Shown: piece by piece, positions 53,471 to 62,417 of the stretch
How positions within the stretch are numbered: the first letter of the stretch is position 1
Layout of the letters: each line of letters starts with the position of its first letter
Assembly: GCA_945901085.1 (NCBI GenBank)
Contig: CAMDJV010000008.1
Location: forward strand, 47,564 to 111,563
Reading direction: 5' to 3'
Length of the DNA stretch: 64,000 nucleotides
DNA from: Rhodovarius crocodyli
Lineage (GTDB): Bacteria > Pseudomonadota > Alphaproteobacteria > Acetobacterales > Acetobacteraceae
Position numbers and translations under genes: made by a program
The notes under the pieces: model-generated
Database searches by the model: none
The model's input: only the letters and a program-made list of their open reading frames with translations
Told to the model about the DNA's origin: nothing

Positions 53471-54051
53471 TGCGCGTGCTCTTGGTCCATTGTCACCCGC
53501 GCGGTGACAGCCTCTCCGCCGCCCTGGCCGCGGCGGCCGAGGCCAGCCTGATCGCCGCCGGCCATGTGGTGGAACGGCGCGACCTCTATGCCGAGGGCTT
53601 CGCCCCCGCCCTCACCGCCCAGGCGCATCGCGACTATATGAATCTGGCGCTGAACCAGCAGGGGATGGAGGCGGATATCGCGCAGCTCCAGCGCGCCGAG
53701 GCGCTGCTGCTGGTCTATCCCACCTGGTGGTATGGCATGCCCGCGGTGCTGAAGGGCTGGTTTGACCGTGTCTGGGTGCCCGGCGTCACCTTTGTGGTGG
53801 GCGATGGGGCGATTGAGCGCCGGCTGGGCAATATCCGGCGGATTGGCGTGGTCACCACCTATGGCTCGCCGCTCTGGCTGCTGCTCTGGCTGGGCTGGCC
53901 GGACCGCAGGGTGGTGGGCGGTGGCATTCGCAGGCTTTGTGCGCCGGGCTGCAAGCTGGATTGGCTGTATCTGACGGGCATGGATCGGCGCAGCCGTGCC
54001 GAATGCGCCGGCTTTATCGCCCGGGTGAAGGCGAGGCTCTCAGCCTGGTGA
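53470..54051 (+). CDS. NAD(P)H-dependent oxidoreductase, flavodoxin-2 fold
   Basis: A 193-residue quinone-reductase-like flavoprotein. VLLVHCHPRGDSLSAAL binds the FMN/FAD phosphate, and VYPTWWYGMPAVLKGWFDRV is the conserved active-site loop of the NQO/KefF/MdaB group. The ATG at 53470 overlaps the fusion gene's stop by one base, placing it last in the glycogen operon, although no metabolic link is apparent. It converges on the deaminase gene with a 12-base overlap. Confidence 0.86.
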   Translation: MRVLLVHCHPRGDSLSAALAAAAEASLIAAGHVVERRDLYAEGFAPALTAQAHRDYMNLALNQQGMEADIAQLQRAEALLLVYPTWWYGMPAVLKGWFDRVWVPGVTFVVGDGAIERRLGNIRRIGVVTTYGSPLWLLLWLGWPDRRVVGGGIRRLCAPGCKLDWLYLTGMDRRSRAECAGFIARVKARLSAW

Positions 54052-55350
54052 AACGCCCAGCACCGCATCCAATTCGCGGTAATCCGGCAGTTTTGCCTCC
54101 AGCACCCGGCCGGCGCGCAGCACGATGCGGTCGCTTTGCGGCCGGGACAGCCATTCGGTCATGCCTCGCGCCGAGAAGAGGATGAGGTCCGCCGTGGCCC
54201 CGGCCTGGATACGGCCATAGCCCTTCAGCCCCATGGCCTCGGCCGGAATGGCGCTGACAGCATCCGGCCAGGCGCCCATAGGGTGGTCCAGATGCAGGAT
54301 GCGGGTGGCTTCGCGATAGACCTCCACCATGTCGAGATCGCCATAGGCATAGAAGGGGTCGCGGGTATTGTCGGAGGCGAGCGAGACGCGAAGCCCGGCC
54401 GCGCGCATTTCATGCACCAGCGTCACACCACGCCAGCGCGGGGTGCGGCCGGGCATGCGGTCCTGCAGATACATGTTGCACATGGGCAGGACGATGATGT
54501 CGATGCCGGCCTCGGCCAGGGCGGCGATGGTCTCCTGGGCAAACTCATCGGGCTGCAGGGAGAGTGAGCAGCAATGGCCGCATTGGATGCGGCCTTTGAA
54601 TTTGCGCCGGGTGGCGGTGAGCGCAATTTCGCGTAGGGCGCGCGCACCGGTCTCGCCACTCTCATCGACATGCAGGTCAAGATCGAGGCCGCGCGCCTCG
54701 GCCAGCGAAAAGAAATGGTCGAGCATGGGCTGGAATTCCGCCGGCAGCGCGGCATGGATGCCGCCGGTCAGCCGGGTGACCATGCCCAGCGCGCCGCCAT
54801 GTTTTTGCACGAGATCGGCCAGTTCATCGCCCTCTGGCCCGGCAAAGCGGTCGAGCGGGGCGATGGATGACATTTGCAGCGCGATGCGGCCCGCCCAGCG
54901 GGCGCGAAGCTCAGCAAAAACCGGCCAGGTGGTGCGGGCCAGCGGCAGGTAGCTGTCGATATGGCTGCGAATGGCCACCGTGCCATGGGCATAGGCGGCG
55001 CGCAGGGCGAAATCGGCGCGGGCGGCAATATCCTCCGCCGTCCAGGCCGCACCGCGATCGGCCATCACCGCCGCTATGGCGCCGGCGAAATCGCCGGTGG
55101 CGTTTTTCATTCTTGGCCAGATATGGCCCTTGTCGAGATGGGTATGGCCATCCACCAGCCCAGGCCAGACCTGGCCGCCATCGAGCGAGATGCCGCCCGT
55201 GGCGGTGCCCAGGGGGGCGAGGGCGGCGATGCGGCCATCCTCAATGCGGATATCCACCCGCGCCAGGGCGCCATCTTGGATGATGCGGGCATCGGCCAGC
55301 CAATAAGGGCTGCCAGCGGCCTCAGCGATGGCGGAACGGATGGTTTGCAT
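54040..55350 (-). CDS. codA: cytosine deaminase-like amidohydrolase
   Basis: A 436-residue metal-dependent deaminase. VDGHTHLDKGH is the N-terminal metal site, HVDESGETGARAL and CGHCCSLS carry further ligands, and ASDNTRDPFYAYGD contains the metal-binding Asp. This motif set matches bacterial cytosine/isoguanine deaminases. It overlaps the upstream permease gene by one base, and the operon also carries an ATPase and a THI5-like binding protein. The system probably imports and deaminates a pyrimidine or related base. Confidence 0.85.
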   Translation of the reverse strand: MQTIRSAIAEAAGSPYWLADARIIQDGALARVDIRIEDGRIAALAPLGTATGGISLDGGQVWPGLVDGHTHLDKGHIWPRMKNATGDFAGAIAAVMADRGAAWTAEDIAARADFALRAAYAHGTVAIRSHIDSYLPLARTTWPVFAELRARWAGRIALQMSSIAPLDRFAGPEGDELADLVQKHGGALGMVTRLTGGIHAALPAEFQPMLDHFFSLAEARGLDLDLHVDESGETGARALREIALTATRRKFKGRIQCGHCCSLSLQPDEFAQETIAALAEAGIDIIVLPMCNMYLQDRMPGRTPRWRGVTLVHEMRAAGLRVSLASDNTRDPFYAYGDLDMVEVYREATRILHLDHPMGAWPDAVSAIPAEAMGLKGYGRIQAGATADLILFSARGMTEWLSRPQSDRIVLRAGRVLEAKLPDYRELDAVLGVSPG

Positions 55351-56192
55351 CAGCGACGATCTCCTGCGCCGGCACTCTCATGCCAGCGCCGCAGCAACAG
55401 ATGGGAAAGCAGCGACAGCGCCAGGAAGATGGCGATGCCAGTGCCCGAGACCAGCACCAGCGCTGCGAACATCAGCGGAATCTGCAGCTGGTAGCCGGCC
55501 TCCAGAATACGATAGGCAAGGCCCGAGGCGCGGCCGCCGGAGCCGGCAACGAATTCGGCGACAATGGCGCCTATCAGCGATAGCCCGCCAGAAATCCGCA
55601 GCCCGGCCAGGAAATAGGGCATGGCGGTGGGCAGCCGCAGCCGCCACAGCACCTGCCAGGGCGAGGCGCCATAGAGGCGGAACAAATCCACGAGGTTCCT
55701 ATCCGTCGAGTTCAGCCCCACCGTGGTATTGGACAGGATGGGGAAGAAGGCGACGATCCAGGCGCAGATCAGCAGCGCCACCTGGATATTATCCACCCAG
55801 ATGATGATCAGCGGCGCGATGGCGACGATGGGTGTCACCTGCAGAATCACCGCATAGGGGAAGAGCGAGAGTTCGATGATCCGCGATTGGGCGAAGAGCA
55901 CGGAGAGTGCGAGACCGAGCGAGGCGGCAACGGCGAGCGCCATAAAGGTGATTTGCAGCGTGATGCCCAGCGAGACGGAGAGCGAGCCCCAGTTCCGCAC
56001 CAGCGTCTCGGCCACCAGGATGGGGCCAGGCAGGATATAGCGCGGCACCTCATAATACCGCACCGCCCATTCCCAGGCGCCCAGGGTGAGCAGGCCGATC
56101 AGGCTGGGGGCGAGGATGCGCAGCCACATGGTGTGGGACAGGCCGAGGAAGCCTGGTTCGTGGTGTTCGGGGAGGAGTTCGTTGTCGGTCAT
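55350..56192 (-). CDS. ABC importer permease (pyrimidine/thiamine-precursor type)
   Basis: A 280-residue inner-membrane permease with about six to seven helices. The EAA loop reads LFRLYGASPWQVLWRLRLPTA. The N-terminus (MTDNELLPEHHEPGFLG) is soluble. Its ATG overlaps the stop of the 60-codon repeat ORF (ATGA), and its end overlaps the deaminase start by one base. It belongs with the ATPase at 56368 and the binding protein at 57114. Confidence 0.88.
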   Translation of the reverse strand: MTDNELLPEHHEPGFLGLSHTMWLRILAPSLIGLLTLGAWEWAVRYYEVPRYILPGPILVAETLVRNWGSLSVSLGITLQITFMALAVAASLGLALSVLFAQSRIIELSLFPYAVILQVTPIVAIAPLIIIWVDNIQVALLICAWIVAFFPILSNTTVGLNSTDRNLVDLFRLYGASPWQVLWRLRLPTAMPYFLAGLRISGGLSLIGAIVAEFVAGSGGRASGLAYRILEAGYQLQIPLMFAALVLVSGTGIAIFLALSLLSHLLLRRWHESAGAGDRR

Positions 56193-56371
56193 GCCACCCC
56201 CGTTGGCCGGAGCGCGCTTGTCGCGCGGAGGGCTGAATCGGTGGTGATCATGCCCGCCCCCGATGGCCGGAGCGCGCTTGTCGCGCGGAGGGCTGAATCG
56301 GTGGTGATCATGCCCGCCCCCGTTGGCCGGAGCGCGCTTGTCGCGCGGAGGGCTGAATCGGTGGTGATCAT
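56189..56371 (-). CDS. 60-codon ORF made of three 60-bp tandem repeats
   Basis: An uninterrupted minus-strand frame from ATG (56371) to TGA (56189). It encodes three copies of a 20-residue unit with core SALRATSALRP; each copy starts with Met. Its start overlaps the ATPase stop (ATGA) and its stop overlaps the permease start (ATGA), so it sits in the operon like a coupled gene. The peptide resembles no known family and could instead be a non-functional in-frame filler that preserves translational coupling. Real expression is uncertain. Confidence 0.4.
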   Translation of the reverse strand: MITTDSALRATSALRPTGAGMITTDSALRATSALRPSGAGMITTDSALRATSALRPTGVA

Positions 56372-56374
56372 GCC
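56191..56374. repeat. 60-bp direct tandem repeat, three copies
   Basis: The unit runs from ATGCC through CCGTTGGCCGGAGCGCGCTT to GAATCGGTGGTGATC and recurs at exactly 60-base spacing (GGAGCGCGC at 56209, 56269 and 56329). The copies differ at only one or two positions. Each unit contains a weak CGCGC/GCGCG hairpin. The period is a multiple of three, so copy-number change keeps the frame. Confidence 0.92.
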
Positions 56375-57108
56375 GCCATCGCGTCGGTCAGGGCATGGCT
56401 CACCTCGCGGCAATGCGCCGCATAGCTCGGTGAGGTGCGGAATTCCGGTGCGGCGCGATCCTCGGCCGGCACGCGCCTTTCGGCGGCGATGCGGCCGGGC
56501 CTGGGGGCCATCACCACGATGCGCTCGGCCAGAAACACGCTCTCAAACACCGAATGGGTGACGAAGACCACGGTGAAGCGCTCATCCTGCCAGAGTTTCA
56601 GCAGATCATTGTTGAGGCGGAAGCGGGTGATCTCATCGAGCGCGGCGAAGGGCTCATCCATCAGCAGCAGGCGCGGCTTGGTCACCAGCGCACGGGCGAT
56701 GGAGACGCGCATGCGCATGCCGCCCGAAAGCTGGCGCGGATAGGCATTCTCGAAGCCGGCCAGCTCCACCCGTGCCAGCATCTGCCGCGCCCGCTGCTCG
56801 GCTTCAGGCCGCGCCACCCCGGCCAGTTCGAGGGGGAGCATCACATTGCGCAGGGCGGTGCTCCAGGGCATCAGTGTGGGCTCCTGGAAGACGAAGCCGA
56901 TATCGCGCCGCGCGGCCGCATCGGCCCATTCCAGCCTGCCCGCGCTGGGCGCATCGAGGCCGGCGATCATCCGCAGCAGGGTGGACTTGCCACAGCCCGA
57001 GGGCCCGAGCAGGGCGAGAAAATCGCCCCGCTCGATGGTCAGGCCCACATCCTGCACCGCCAGCGTGCCGGTGGCGTAGCGCTTGGCCACGCCCCTCAGG
57101 GTCAGCAA
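56368..57108 (-). CDS. ABC importer ATPase (pyrimidine/thiamine-precursor type)
   Basis: A 246-residue ATPase. Walker A GPSGCGKST (35-43), signature LSGGMRMRVSIARAL, Walker B LLLMDEPFAALDE and the His switch in FVTHSVFES are all intact. It belongs to the nitrate/sulfonate/THI5 importer group. It begins five bases after the binding-protein stop, and its TGA overlaps the repeat ORF's ATG. Confidence 0.91.
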   Translation of the reverse strand: MLTLRGVAKRYATGTLAVQDVGLTIERGDFLALLGPSGCGKSTLLRMIAGLDAPSAGRLEWADAAARRDIGFVFQEPTLMPWSTALRNVMLPLELAGVARPEAEQRARQMLARVELAGFENAYPRQLSGGMRMRVSIARALVTKPRLLLMDEPFAALDEITRFRLNNDLLKLWQDERFTVVFVTHSVFESVFLAERIVVMAPRPGRIAAERRVPAEDRAAPEFRTSPSYAAHCREVSHALTDAMAA

Positions 57109-57113
57109 CGGGT

Positions 57114-58133
57114 TCAGGTCAAGCCCACCCGCTTGTTGATGAAGCGCAGATCATAGGCCTTTTTGACATCCAGATTGGCCGGGTTGATGCCGACATCGCG
57201 GGTGCTGTTGTAAAAGCTCTGCCAACGCGCATCGGTCATGGCGCCGATGCCCAGTTGCAGCGCATCGCCGCTCAGCACAATGCCCTGCTCATTCATCACC
57301 CGCACGGCATAATCGATGCGGGGCTGATCCATCTCAGGATTGTCGCGGATGATCATGGCATTGGCGGCGGCGACATTCTCGCCGCGCATATATTGCGACC
57401 AGCCTTCCATGGTGGCGTTGACGAAGCGCTGCACCACATCGGGGCGGTCATTGACCATGCGGAGGGAGACATCGATGGTCGTCTGGTAATTCTCATAGCC
57501 GGCATCGGCGATGAGGAAGACCTTGGGCCGCACCCCGGCGGCAATGGCCGAGAAGGGCTCGCTGGAGAGAAAACCCTGCTGGATCGCCATGCGGTCGGCC
57601 AGCCAGGGCTGGATGTTGAAGGTGTAGGGCCGCACCTGCTCATCGGTGAAACCAAAGCGCCGGCGCAGGAAGGGCCAATAGGTCACCCGACCGCCCGCCC
57701 CCACAAGGATGGGCCGCCCGCGCATATCCTCGAAGCGATTGATGCCATTGCCCTCATGCGTCATCAGGACCTGCGGGTCCTTTTGCATGATCGCGCCAAT
57801 GGAGAGGAAGGGAATATTCTCCCGCACATAGCTCAGCGCCTGGAAGCCGCTGGACATGATGAAATCCACCCGGCCGGCGAGGAGCAACTGGGCTGGGTTC
57901 TGCTGCGGCCCGCCGGCGCGCAGATCCACCTCCAGCCCATGGCGGCGGTAAATTCCGGCGGCGATGGCCTGGTAATAGCCGCCATGCTCGGCCTGGGCGC
58001 GCCAATTGGTCTGAAACGAGACACGGTCGAGCGATTGCGCCAGGCCGATCCTGGCGCCGGGCAGGGCCGCGAGGGCCAGGGCGGTGCCGCCGCCCAAAAG
58101 GGCGCGGCGCTCGATGCGGTAACGTGTCCTCAT
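57114..58133 (-). CDS. THI5/NMT1-like substrate-binding protein
   Basis: A 339-residue periplasmic protein. The N-terminus MRTRYRIERRALLGGGTALA is a Tat-style signal (RR followed by a hydrophobic core) ending near IGLAQ. The mature part shows VSFQTNWRAQAEHGGYYQA, typical of the hydroxymethylpyrimidine/THI5 family, and GLEVDLRAGGPQQNP. Start at 58133 is supported by the signal peptide. It is first in the importer/deaminase operon; a pyrimidine ligand is inferred from family and neighbour. Confidence 0.86.
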   Translation of the reverse strand: MRTRYRIERRALLGGGTALALAALPGARIGLAQSLDRVSFQTNWRAQAEHGGYYQAIAAGIYRRHGLEVDLRAGGPQQNPAQLLLAGRVDFIMSSGFQALSYVRENIPFLSIGAIMQKDPQVLMTHEGNGINRFEDMRGRPILVGAGGRVTYWPFLRRRFGFTDEQVRPYTFNIQPWLADRMAIQQGFLSSEPFSAIAAGVRPKVFLIADAGYENYQTTIDVSLRMVNDRPDVVQRFVNATMEGWSQYMRGENVAAANAMIIRDNPEMDQPRIDYAVRVMNEQGIVLSGDALQLGIGAMTDARWQSFYNSTRDVGINPANLDVKKAYDLRFINKRVGLT

Positions 58134-58439
58134 GGGATCTCTCTTCGAATGGCTTGCGGGATCTATGCAGCGCGATTGCGGGGAAATGTCCACTCGGCTT
58201 GCTTGCGCAAGATGCCATTGGCGGCCGATTTCGCCCCGCTGGCTGCACCAGCCCCGGGCGATTGGCTGCGGTTGGGGCAGGTTTGCGGCCTGCATCAGGG
58301 TTCGGATGGCGAAATCAGGCCCTGCCCCGTTGATTTCGATTCGCCTGAGCGCCTGGCCCCCAGGCGGGATCGGGCCATCGCGGCGATCTCCGCCTGCCTG
58401 CCAATTGCCCTCCGCCGCGCGCCGCTTCACTCTGCCGCC
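58134..58439. other. 306-base gap without a recognised gene
   Basis: The region separates the divergent binding-protein and MDR genes and should contain both promoters. A plus-strand frame continuous with the MDR gene stays open through it from about 58211, but this extension is not part of the MDR fold and resembles nothing I recognise. No hairpin or clear promoter elements were found. Confidence 0.5.
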
Positions 58440-59414
58440 ATGCTCCTTCCCACCACCATGCCCGCCATCACCTATCCCGCCCCCGGCGGCGATTTCGAGG
58501 ATGTGACCCTGCCCGCCCCCGCCATGCCCGAGGGGCATGATCTGGTGATCGCGGTGCGCGCCATCGCCATCAACCCGCTCGACCTCAAGCAACATGCCGG
58601 CCCGCCCCGGCTTTTAGGGGTGGATGCGGCGGGCGAGGTGGTGGCGCTGGGGCCCGCGGTGCAGGGCTTTGCCTTGGGCGATCATGTCTGCTGTGCCGCA
58701 CCGCCCAATCGGCCGGGCAGCTATGGCGGCTTTGTCACCGTCGATTCGCGGCTGGTGGGGCGGGTTCCTTCAGGCATGGGCTTTGCCGCCGCCGCCGCCC
58801 TGCCCTGTGCTGGGCTGACCGCCTGGGAGGCGCTGTTCGAGCGCCTGCGGATTGATGATCAAAGCAGCCTTTTGGTGCTGGGCGGCGCTGGCGGCGTGGG
58901 CAGCATGGCGGTGCAATTGGCGCGGCTGCAAACCCAGGCCGTGGTCACCGCCACCGCCTCCCGCCCCGAAAGCCAGGCCTGGCTTCGCCGGCTTGGCGCG
59001 CATCACCTGCTGGACCACGCGGCCCCCTTGGCGCCCCAGGCGCGGGAGAAAAATCTCCGCTTCAGCCATATCCTCGCCACCCAGAGCACCGAGGCGCAAT
59101 GGGAGGCGCTCTGCGCCATGCTCGCCCCGCGCGGGACGATCTGCGCCATCGATATGCCGGGCATGCTGGACATGACGAAGCTGCGGCCCAAGGGCGGCGG
59201 CTTTGTCTTCGAAGCACTCTTTGCCAAGGCGCTGGCCCGCGCCCCCGATATGGCCAGCCAGGGACAGGCGCTGAGCGCGATGGCCGCCCATCAAGGCCTG
59301 CAGCCCATCATCAGCATGCATGGCGGGCGGATAAGTGCTGTTAATATCACCACATGCCATGCCGCCTTGGCATCGGGGCGGATGCTGGGCAAGGCAGTGC
59401 TGGAGGGCTGGTAG
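58440..59414 (+). CDS. MDR family quinone oxidoreductase/alcohol dehydrogenase-like
   Basis: A 324-residue medium-chain reductase lacking the structural and catalytic zinc cysteines, so a quinone-oxidoreductase-like enzyme is likely. INPLDLKQHAG, VDAAGEVVALGPAV and LVLGGAGGVGSMAVQLARLQ (NADP-binding loop) are conserved. The start at 58440 or 58458 gives MPAITYPAPGGDF, the usual MDR opening. The substrate is unknown. Confidence 0.84.
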   Translation: MLLPTTMPAITYPAPGGDFEDVTLPAPAMPEGHDLVIAVRAIAINPLDLKQHAGPPRLLGVDAAGEVVALGPAVQGFALGDHVCCAAPPNRPGSYGGFVTVDSRLVGRVPSGMGFAAAAALPCAGLTAWEALFERLRIDDQSSLLVLGGAGGVGSMAVQLARLQTQAVVTATASRPESQAWLRRLGAHHLLDHAAPLAPQAREKNLRFSHILATQSTEAQWEALCAMLAPRGTICAIDMPGMLDMTKLRPKGGGFVFEALFAKALARAPDMASQGQALSAMAAHQGLQPIISMHGGRISAVNITTCHAALASGRMLGKAVLEGW

Positions 59415-59479
59415 CCGCCCCACTCTGGGCCTGGGGCGCGGGGCGCGCTACCCAGGGGGCGCAATTGCAGGAGCCACCC

Positions 59480-60226
59480 ATGATCATCCTTGTCACCGGC
59501 GCCACCGCCGGCTTCGGCCTCGCCATCGCGCGGCGCTTTGCCAGCCAGGGCGGGCGTATCATCGCCGCCGGCCGCCGGGCGGAGCGGCTGGAGGCGCTGC
59601 AGGCCGAACTGGGCGCGGCGGTGCTGCCCCTCACCCTTGATGTGCGCGACCGTGCGGCGGTGGAGGCGGCCATCTCCGGCCTGCCCGCCGAATGGTCGGC
59701 CATCGACCTGCTGGTGAACAATGCCGGCCTGGCGCTCGGCCTGAACCCGGCCCAAAGCGCCGATCTGGCCGATTGGGACCAGATGGTGGACACCAACATC
59801 AAGGGGCTGATGTACATGACCCGCGCGGTGCTGCCGGGCATGGTCGAGCGCGGCCGCGGCCACATCATCAATCTGGGCAGCACGGCGGGGGAATTCCCCT
59901 ATCCCGGCGGCAATGTCTATGGCGCCTCCAAGGCCTTCGTGCGGCAATTCAGCCTGAATTTGCGGGCCGATCTCTGGGGCACCCCGGTGCGGGTGACCGA
60001 TATCGAGCCTGGGTTGGTGGGCGGCACGGAATTCTCCAATATCCGCTTCAAGGGCGATGATGAGAAGGTGGCGGCAATTTACGAGGGAGCCAATGCGCTC
60101 ACCCCCGATGACATTGCCGAGGCGGTGCATTGGGCCGCCACCCTGCCGGCGCGGGTGAATATCAATGTGCTGCAGATGATGCCGGTGACCCAGGCCTTTG
60201 GGCCGCTGCGCGTGCACAAGGGCTAG
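59480..60226 (+). CDS. ydfG: SDR family oxidoreductase, YdfG-like
   Basis: A 248-residue NADP-dependent dehydrogenase resembling E. coli YdfG, which acts on 3-hydroxy acids and L-allo-threonine/serine. ILVTGATAGFGLAIARRFAS is the cofactor loop, NNAGLALGLNPAQ follows, LGSTAGEFPYPGGNVYGASK contains the catalytic Ser, Tyr and Lys, and TDIEPGLVGGTEFS is a YdfG hallmark. AGGAG lies seven bases before the ATG at 59480. Confidence 0.87.
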   Translation: MIILVTGATAGFGLAIARRFASQGGRIIAAGRRAERLEALQAELGAAVLPLTLDVRDRAAVEAAISGLPAEWSAIDLLVNNAGLALGLNPAQSADLADWDQMVDTNIKGLMYMTRAVLPGMVERGRGHIINLGSTAGEFPYPGGNVYGASKAFVRQFSLNLRADLWGTPVRVTDIEPGLVGGTEFSNIRFKGDDEKVAAIYEGANALTPDDIAEAVHWAATLPARVNINVLQMMPVTQAFGPLRVHKG

Positions 60227-60246
60227 GCTTCTCACGCATGATGTAA

Positions 60247-60256
60247 TGTTATAACA
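60247..60256. promoter_or_regulatory. TGTTATAACA palindrome, Zur/Fur-family-like operator
   Basis: A perfect ten-base dyad within TAATGTTATAACAAA, 25 bases before the TonB receptor start. It resembles the core of proteobacterial Zur boxes (AATGTTATA...). A regulator gene is not present in the window, and zinc control is inferred from sequence similarity alone. Confidence 0.45.
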
Positions 60257-60257
60257 A

Positions 60258-60279
60258 ACGGTCTCCAATAGGAGACCGT
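60258..60279 (+). promoter_or_regulatory. leader hairpin covering the Shine-Dalgarno of the TonB receptor
   Basis: ACGGTCTCC (60258-60266) pairs perfectly with GGAGACCGT (60271-60279) around the loop AATA. The right arm contains the GGAG that would serve the ATG at 60281. A folded leader would hide the ribosome site, giving a means of translational control or simply a chance structure. Confidence 0.6.
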
Positions 60280-60280
60280 G

Positions 60281-62359
60281 ATGCCCCGACGCTTGCTTGC
60301 CGCCCTGATCCTGACCAGCGCCACCGCCATGGCACAGGAGGCGGGCTCCATCCCCGATACCGTGGTCAACGCCCAACGCTTCGATGCCGCGCGCCGGAAC
60401 ATCTCCCCCGCCCTCGGCGCCAGCGCCACCACGCTGGACCGGCAGGTGATCGAGGGTCTGCCCGGCGGGTCGGATGCGCCGGTGCGCGCGCTACTGCTGC
60501 AAACCCCAGGCGTGGCGCAGGATAGTTTTGGCGAATTGCATGTCCGCGGCGAGCATCGCGCCCTGCAATACCGGCTCAATGGCATCACTTTGCCCGAGGG
60601 CGTGGCCGGCGGCTTTGGCGCCTTTCTCGATGCCCGTGCGATTGAGACCCTCTCCATCCTCACCGGCGCCCTACCGGCGCAATTCGGCTATCGCACCGGC
60701 GGCGTCATTGACCTGACCTTGCGCAGCCCGAGCCAGGGCGAGGGCGGCAGCGCCTCGGTCTATGGCGGCTCCCGCGGGACCATCCAATCAGGCTTTGACC
60801 ACGCCATCGCGCTCGAGGGTTGGGAGCTTTTCGCCACCGGCAGCTTCATGCGCAGCGACCAGGGCACCGAGGGGCCGACCAGCGCCCGCACCCCGCTGCA
60901 CAACCGCACCGAGCAGGGGCGCGGGCTGTTCTACATCTCCCGCGCGCTGGATGACCGCACCCGGCTCTCCTTCATCTCCGGCGCGGCCATCAACAATTTC
61001 CAGATCGCCAATATTCCCGGGCAGGTGCCCAGCTACACCGCCTTTGGCCTGAGTGAATTCGACAGCGCGCGGCTGAATGGCCGCCAGGGCGAGCGCAATA
61101 TCTTCAATATCCTGGCCCTGCAGCACAGACAGGATGGCTATGACGCGCAAATCGCCATGTTTCAGCGCAATTCGCAAACCCAGTACCGGCCGGACAATAC
61201 CGGCGAGGTGCTGTTCAACGGCGTGGCCAGCGATGTCCGCCGCCGCTCCAACGCCTATGGTCTGCAGGCCGATAGCGCCTGGCGGGTGGCGCCGGCGCAT
61301 ACCATCCGCATGGGCGTCTCGGTCATTGCCGATAGCACGCTGGCGCAGAACCGCTCCATCGTGTTGCCGCTCGATGAGAGCGGCGCAACGCTGGACGACC
61401 CCTTTGGCATCACCGATCGGCGCTCGCGCATCGGTTGGACATGGGGCGCCTATATCCAGGATGAATGGCGCATCGCCGAGAGCCTGACGATGAATGCCGG
61501 GCTGCGCGCCGATTACGTCGATGCCTATGTGAAGGCCGGCCAGGTCAGCCCGCGGGTCAATCTGGTCTGGACGCCGCGGCCGGGCACCCGCATCGCGCTG
61601 GGCTATGCCCGGTATTTCACCCCCCCGGCGCAGGATTTGATCACCCCGGGCGCGCTCAACCTCTTCGCCAATACCTCGGCCGCGCCGCTGAACACCACCA
61701 ATAGCCGGGTGCGGCCGGAGCGCAGCCATTACCTCAACCTGGCGGTGCAGCAGCGGGCGACGGAGAATCTGACCTTGGGCTTCGGCGCCTTCTATAAGGA
61801 TGCGCGCGACCTGCTGGACCTCGGCCAATTCGGCTCGGCCGTGGTGTTCACGCCCTTCAACTATAGCCACGGCCAGGTCTATGGCGTCGAGTTCACCGGC
61901 CAATGGCGCAGCCGCAGCCTCGATGCCTATGCCAATCTGGCACTCTCCCGCGCGGCGGCGCGCGAGATCACCAGCGGCCAGTTCAATTTCGACCCGGAGG
62001 AATTGGCCTATATTTCCCAGCGGCAGGTGCGGCTGGACCACGACCAGACGGTCACCGCAAGCGCTGGGGTCATCTATCGCCCCTGGCAGGGGGCGCGGGC
62101 GACGGCCACGCTGCTGGTTGGCAGCGGGCTGCGGCGCGGCTTTGCCAATAGTGAAAAGGTGGCGGCCTATGGTACCGGCAATATCGGCTTCGCCCAGGAT
62201 ATCGCAGCCCCCGATGGCGGGGTTTGGACCCTGCGCGCGGATGTGATCAACGTGACCGATACCGTGACCCAATTGCGCGATGGCTCGGGCATTGGCGTGG
62301 GCGCACCGCAATTTTTGGCCCGGCGCGGGTTTTATGTCGGGCTTTCGCGGCGTTTGTGA
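60281..62359 (+). CDS. TonB-dependent outer-membrane receptor
   Basis: A 692-residue outer-membrane receptor with an N-terminal signal peptide of about 19 residues (ending TAMAQ). The plug domain follows ([20 protein letters not shown] and LNGITLPEG), then a 22-strand barrel ending in an aromatic-poor GLSRRL with final Leu. The substrate is not evident; the operator-like site upstream suggests a metal such as zinc. Start is the ATG at 60281, with GGAG six bases before; an adjacent GTG at 60278 is possible. Confidence 0.87.
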   Translation: MPRRLLAALILTSATAMAQEAGSIPDTVVNAQRFDAARRNISPALGASATTLDRQVIEGLPGGSDAPVRALLLQTPGVAQDSFGELHVRGEHRALQYRLNGITLPEGVAGGFGAFLDARAIETLSILTGALPAQFGYRTGGVIDLTLRSPSQGEGGSASVYGGSRGTIQSGFDHAIALEGWELFATGSFMRSDQGTEGPTSARTPLHNRTEQGRGLFYISRALDDRTRLSFISGAAINNFQIANIPGQVPSYTAFGLSEFDSARLNGRQGERNIFNILALQHRQDGYDAQIAMFQRNSQTQYRPDNTGEVLFNGVASDVRRRSNAYGLQADSAWRVAPAHTIRMGVSVIADSTLAQNRSIVLPLDESGATLDDPFGITDRRSRIGWTWGAYIQDEWRIAESLTMNAGLRADYVDAYVKAGQVSPRVNLVWTPRPGTRIALGYARYFTPPAQDLITPGALNLFANTSAAPLNTTNSRVRPERSHYLNLAVQQRATENLTLGFGAFYKDARDLLDLGQFGSAVVFTPFNYSHGQVYGVEFTGQWRSRSLDAYANLALSRAAAREITSGQFNFDPEELAYISQRQVRLDHDQTVTASAGVIYRPWQGARATATLLVGSGLRRGFANSEKVAAYGTGNIGFAQDIAAPDGGVWTLRADVINVTDTVTQLRDGSGIGVGAPQFLARRGFYVGLSRRL

Positions 62360-62417
62360 CGCGCTGGACAGCAGCACCGCTCTCCCCGACAATCCCGCCC
62401 AACAGGGAGAGCGCGCT

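Noticed and set aside
56191..56374. CRISPR-like array
   Set aside because: The repeats are directly abutting 60-base units with no variable spacers, and no cas genes are present.
56772..58439. Plus-strand frame continuous with the MDR gene
   Set aside because: The part up to 58133 is antisense to the ATPase and binding protein. Only the segment from 58440 shows MDR family features.
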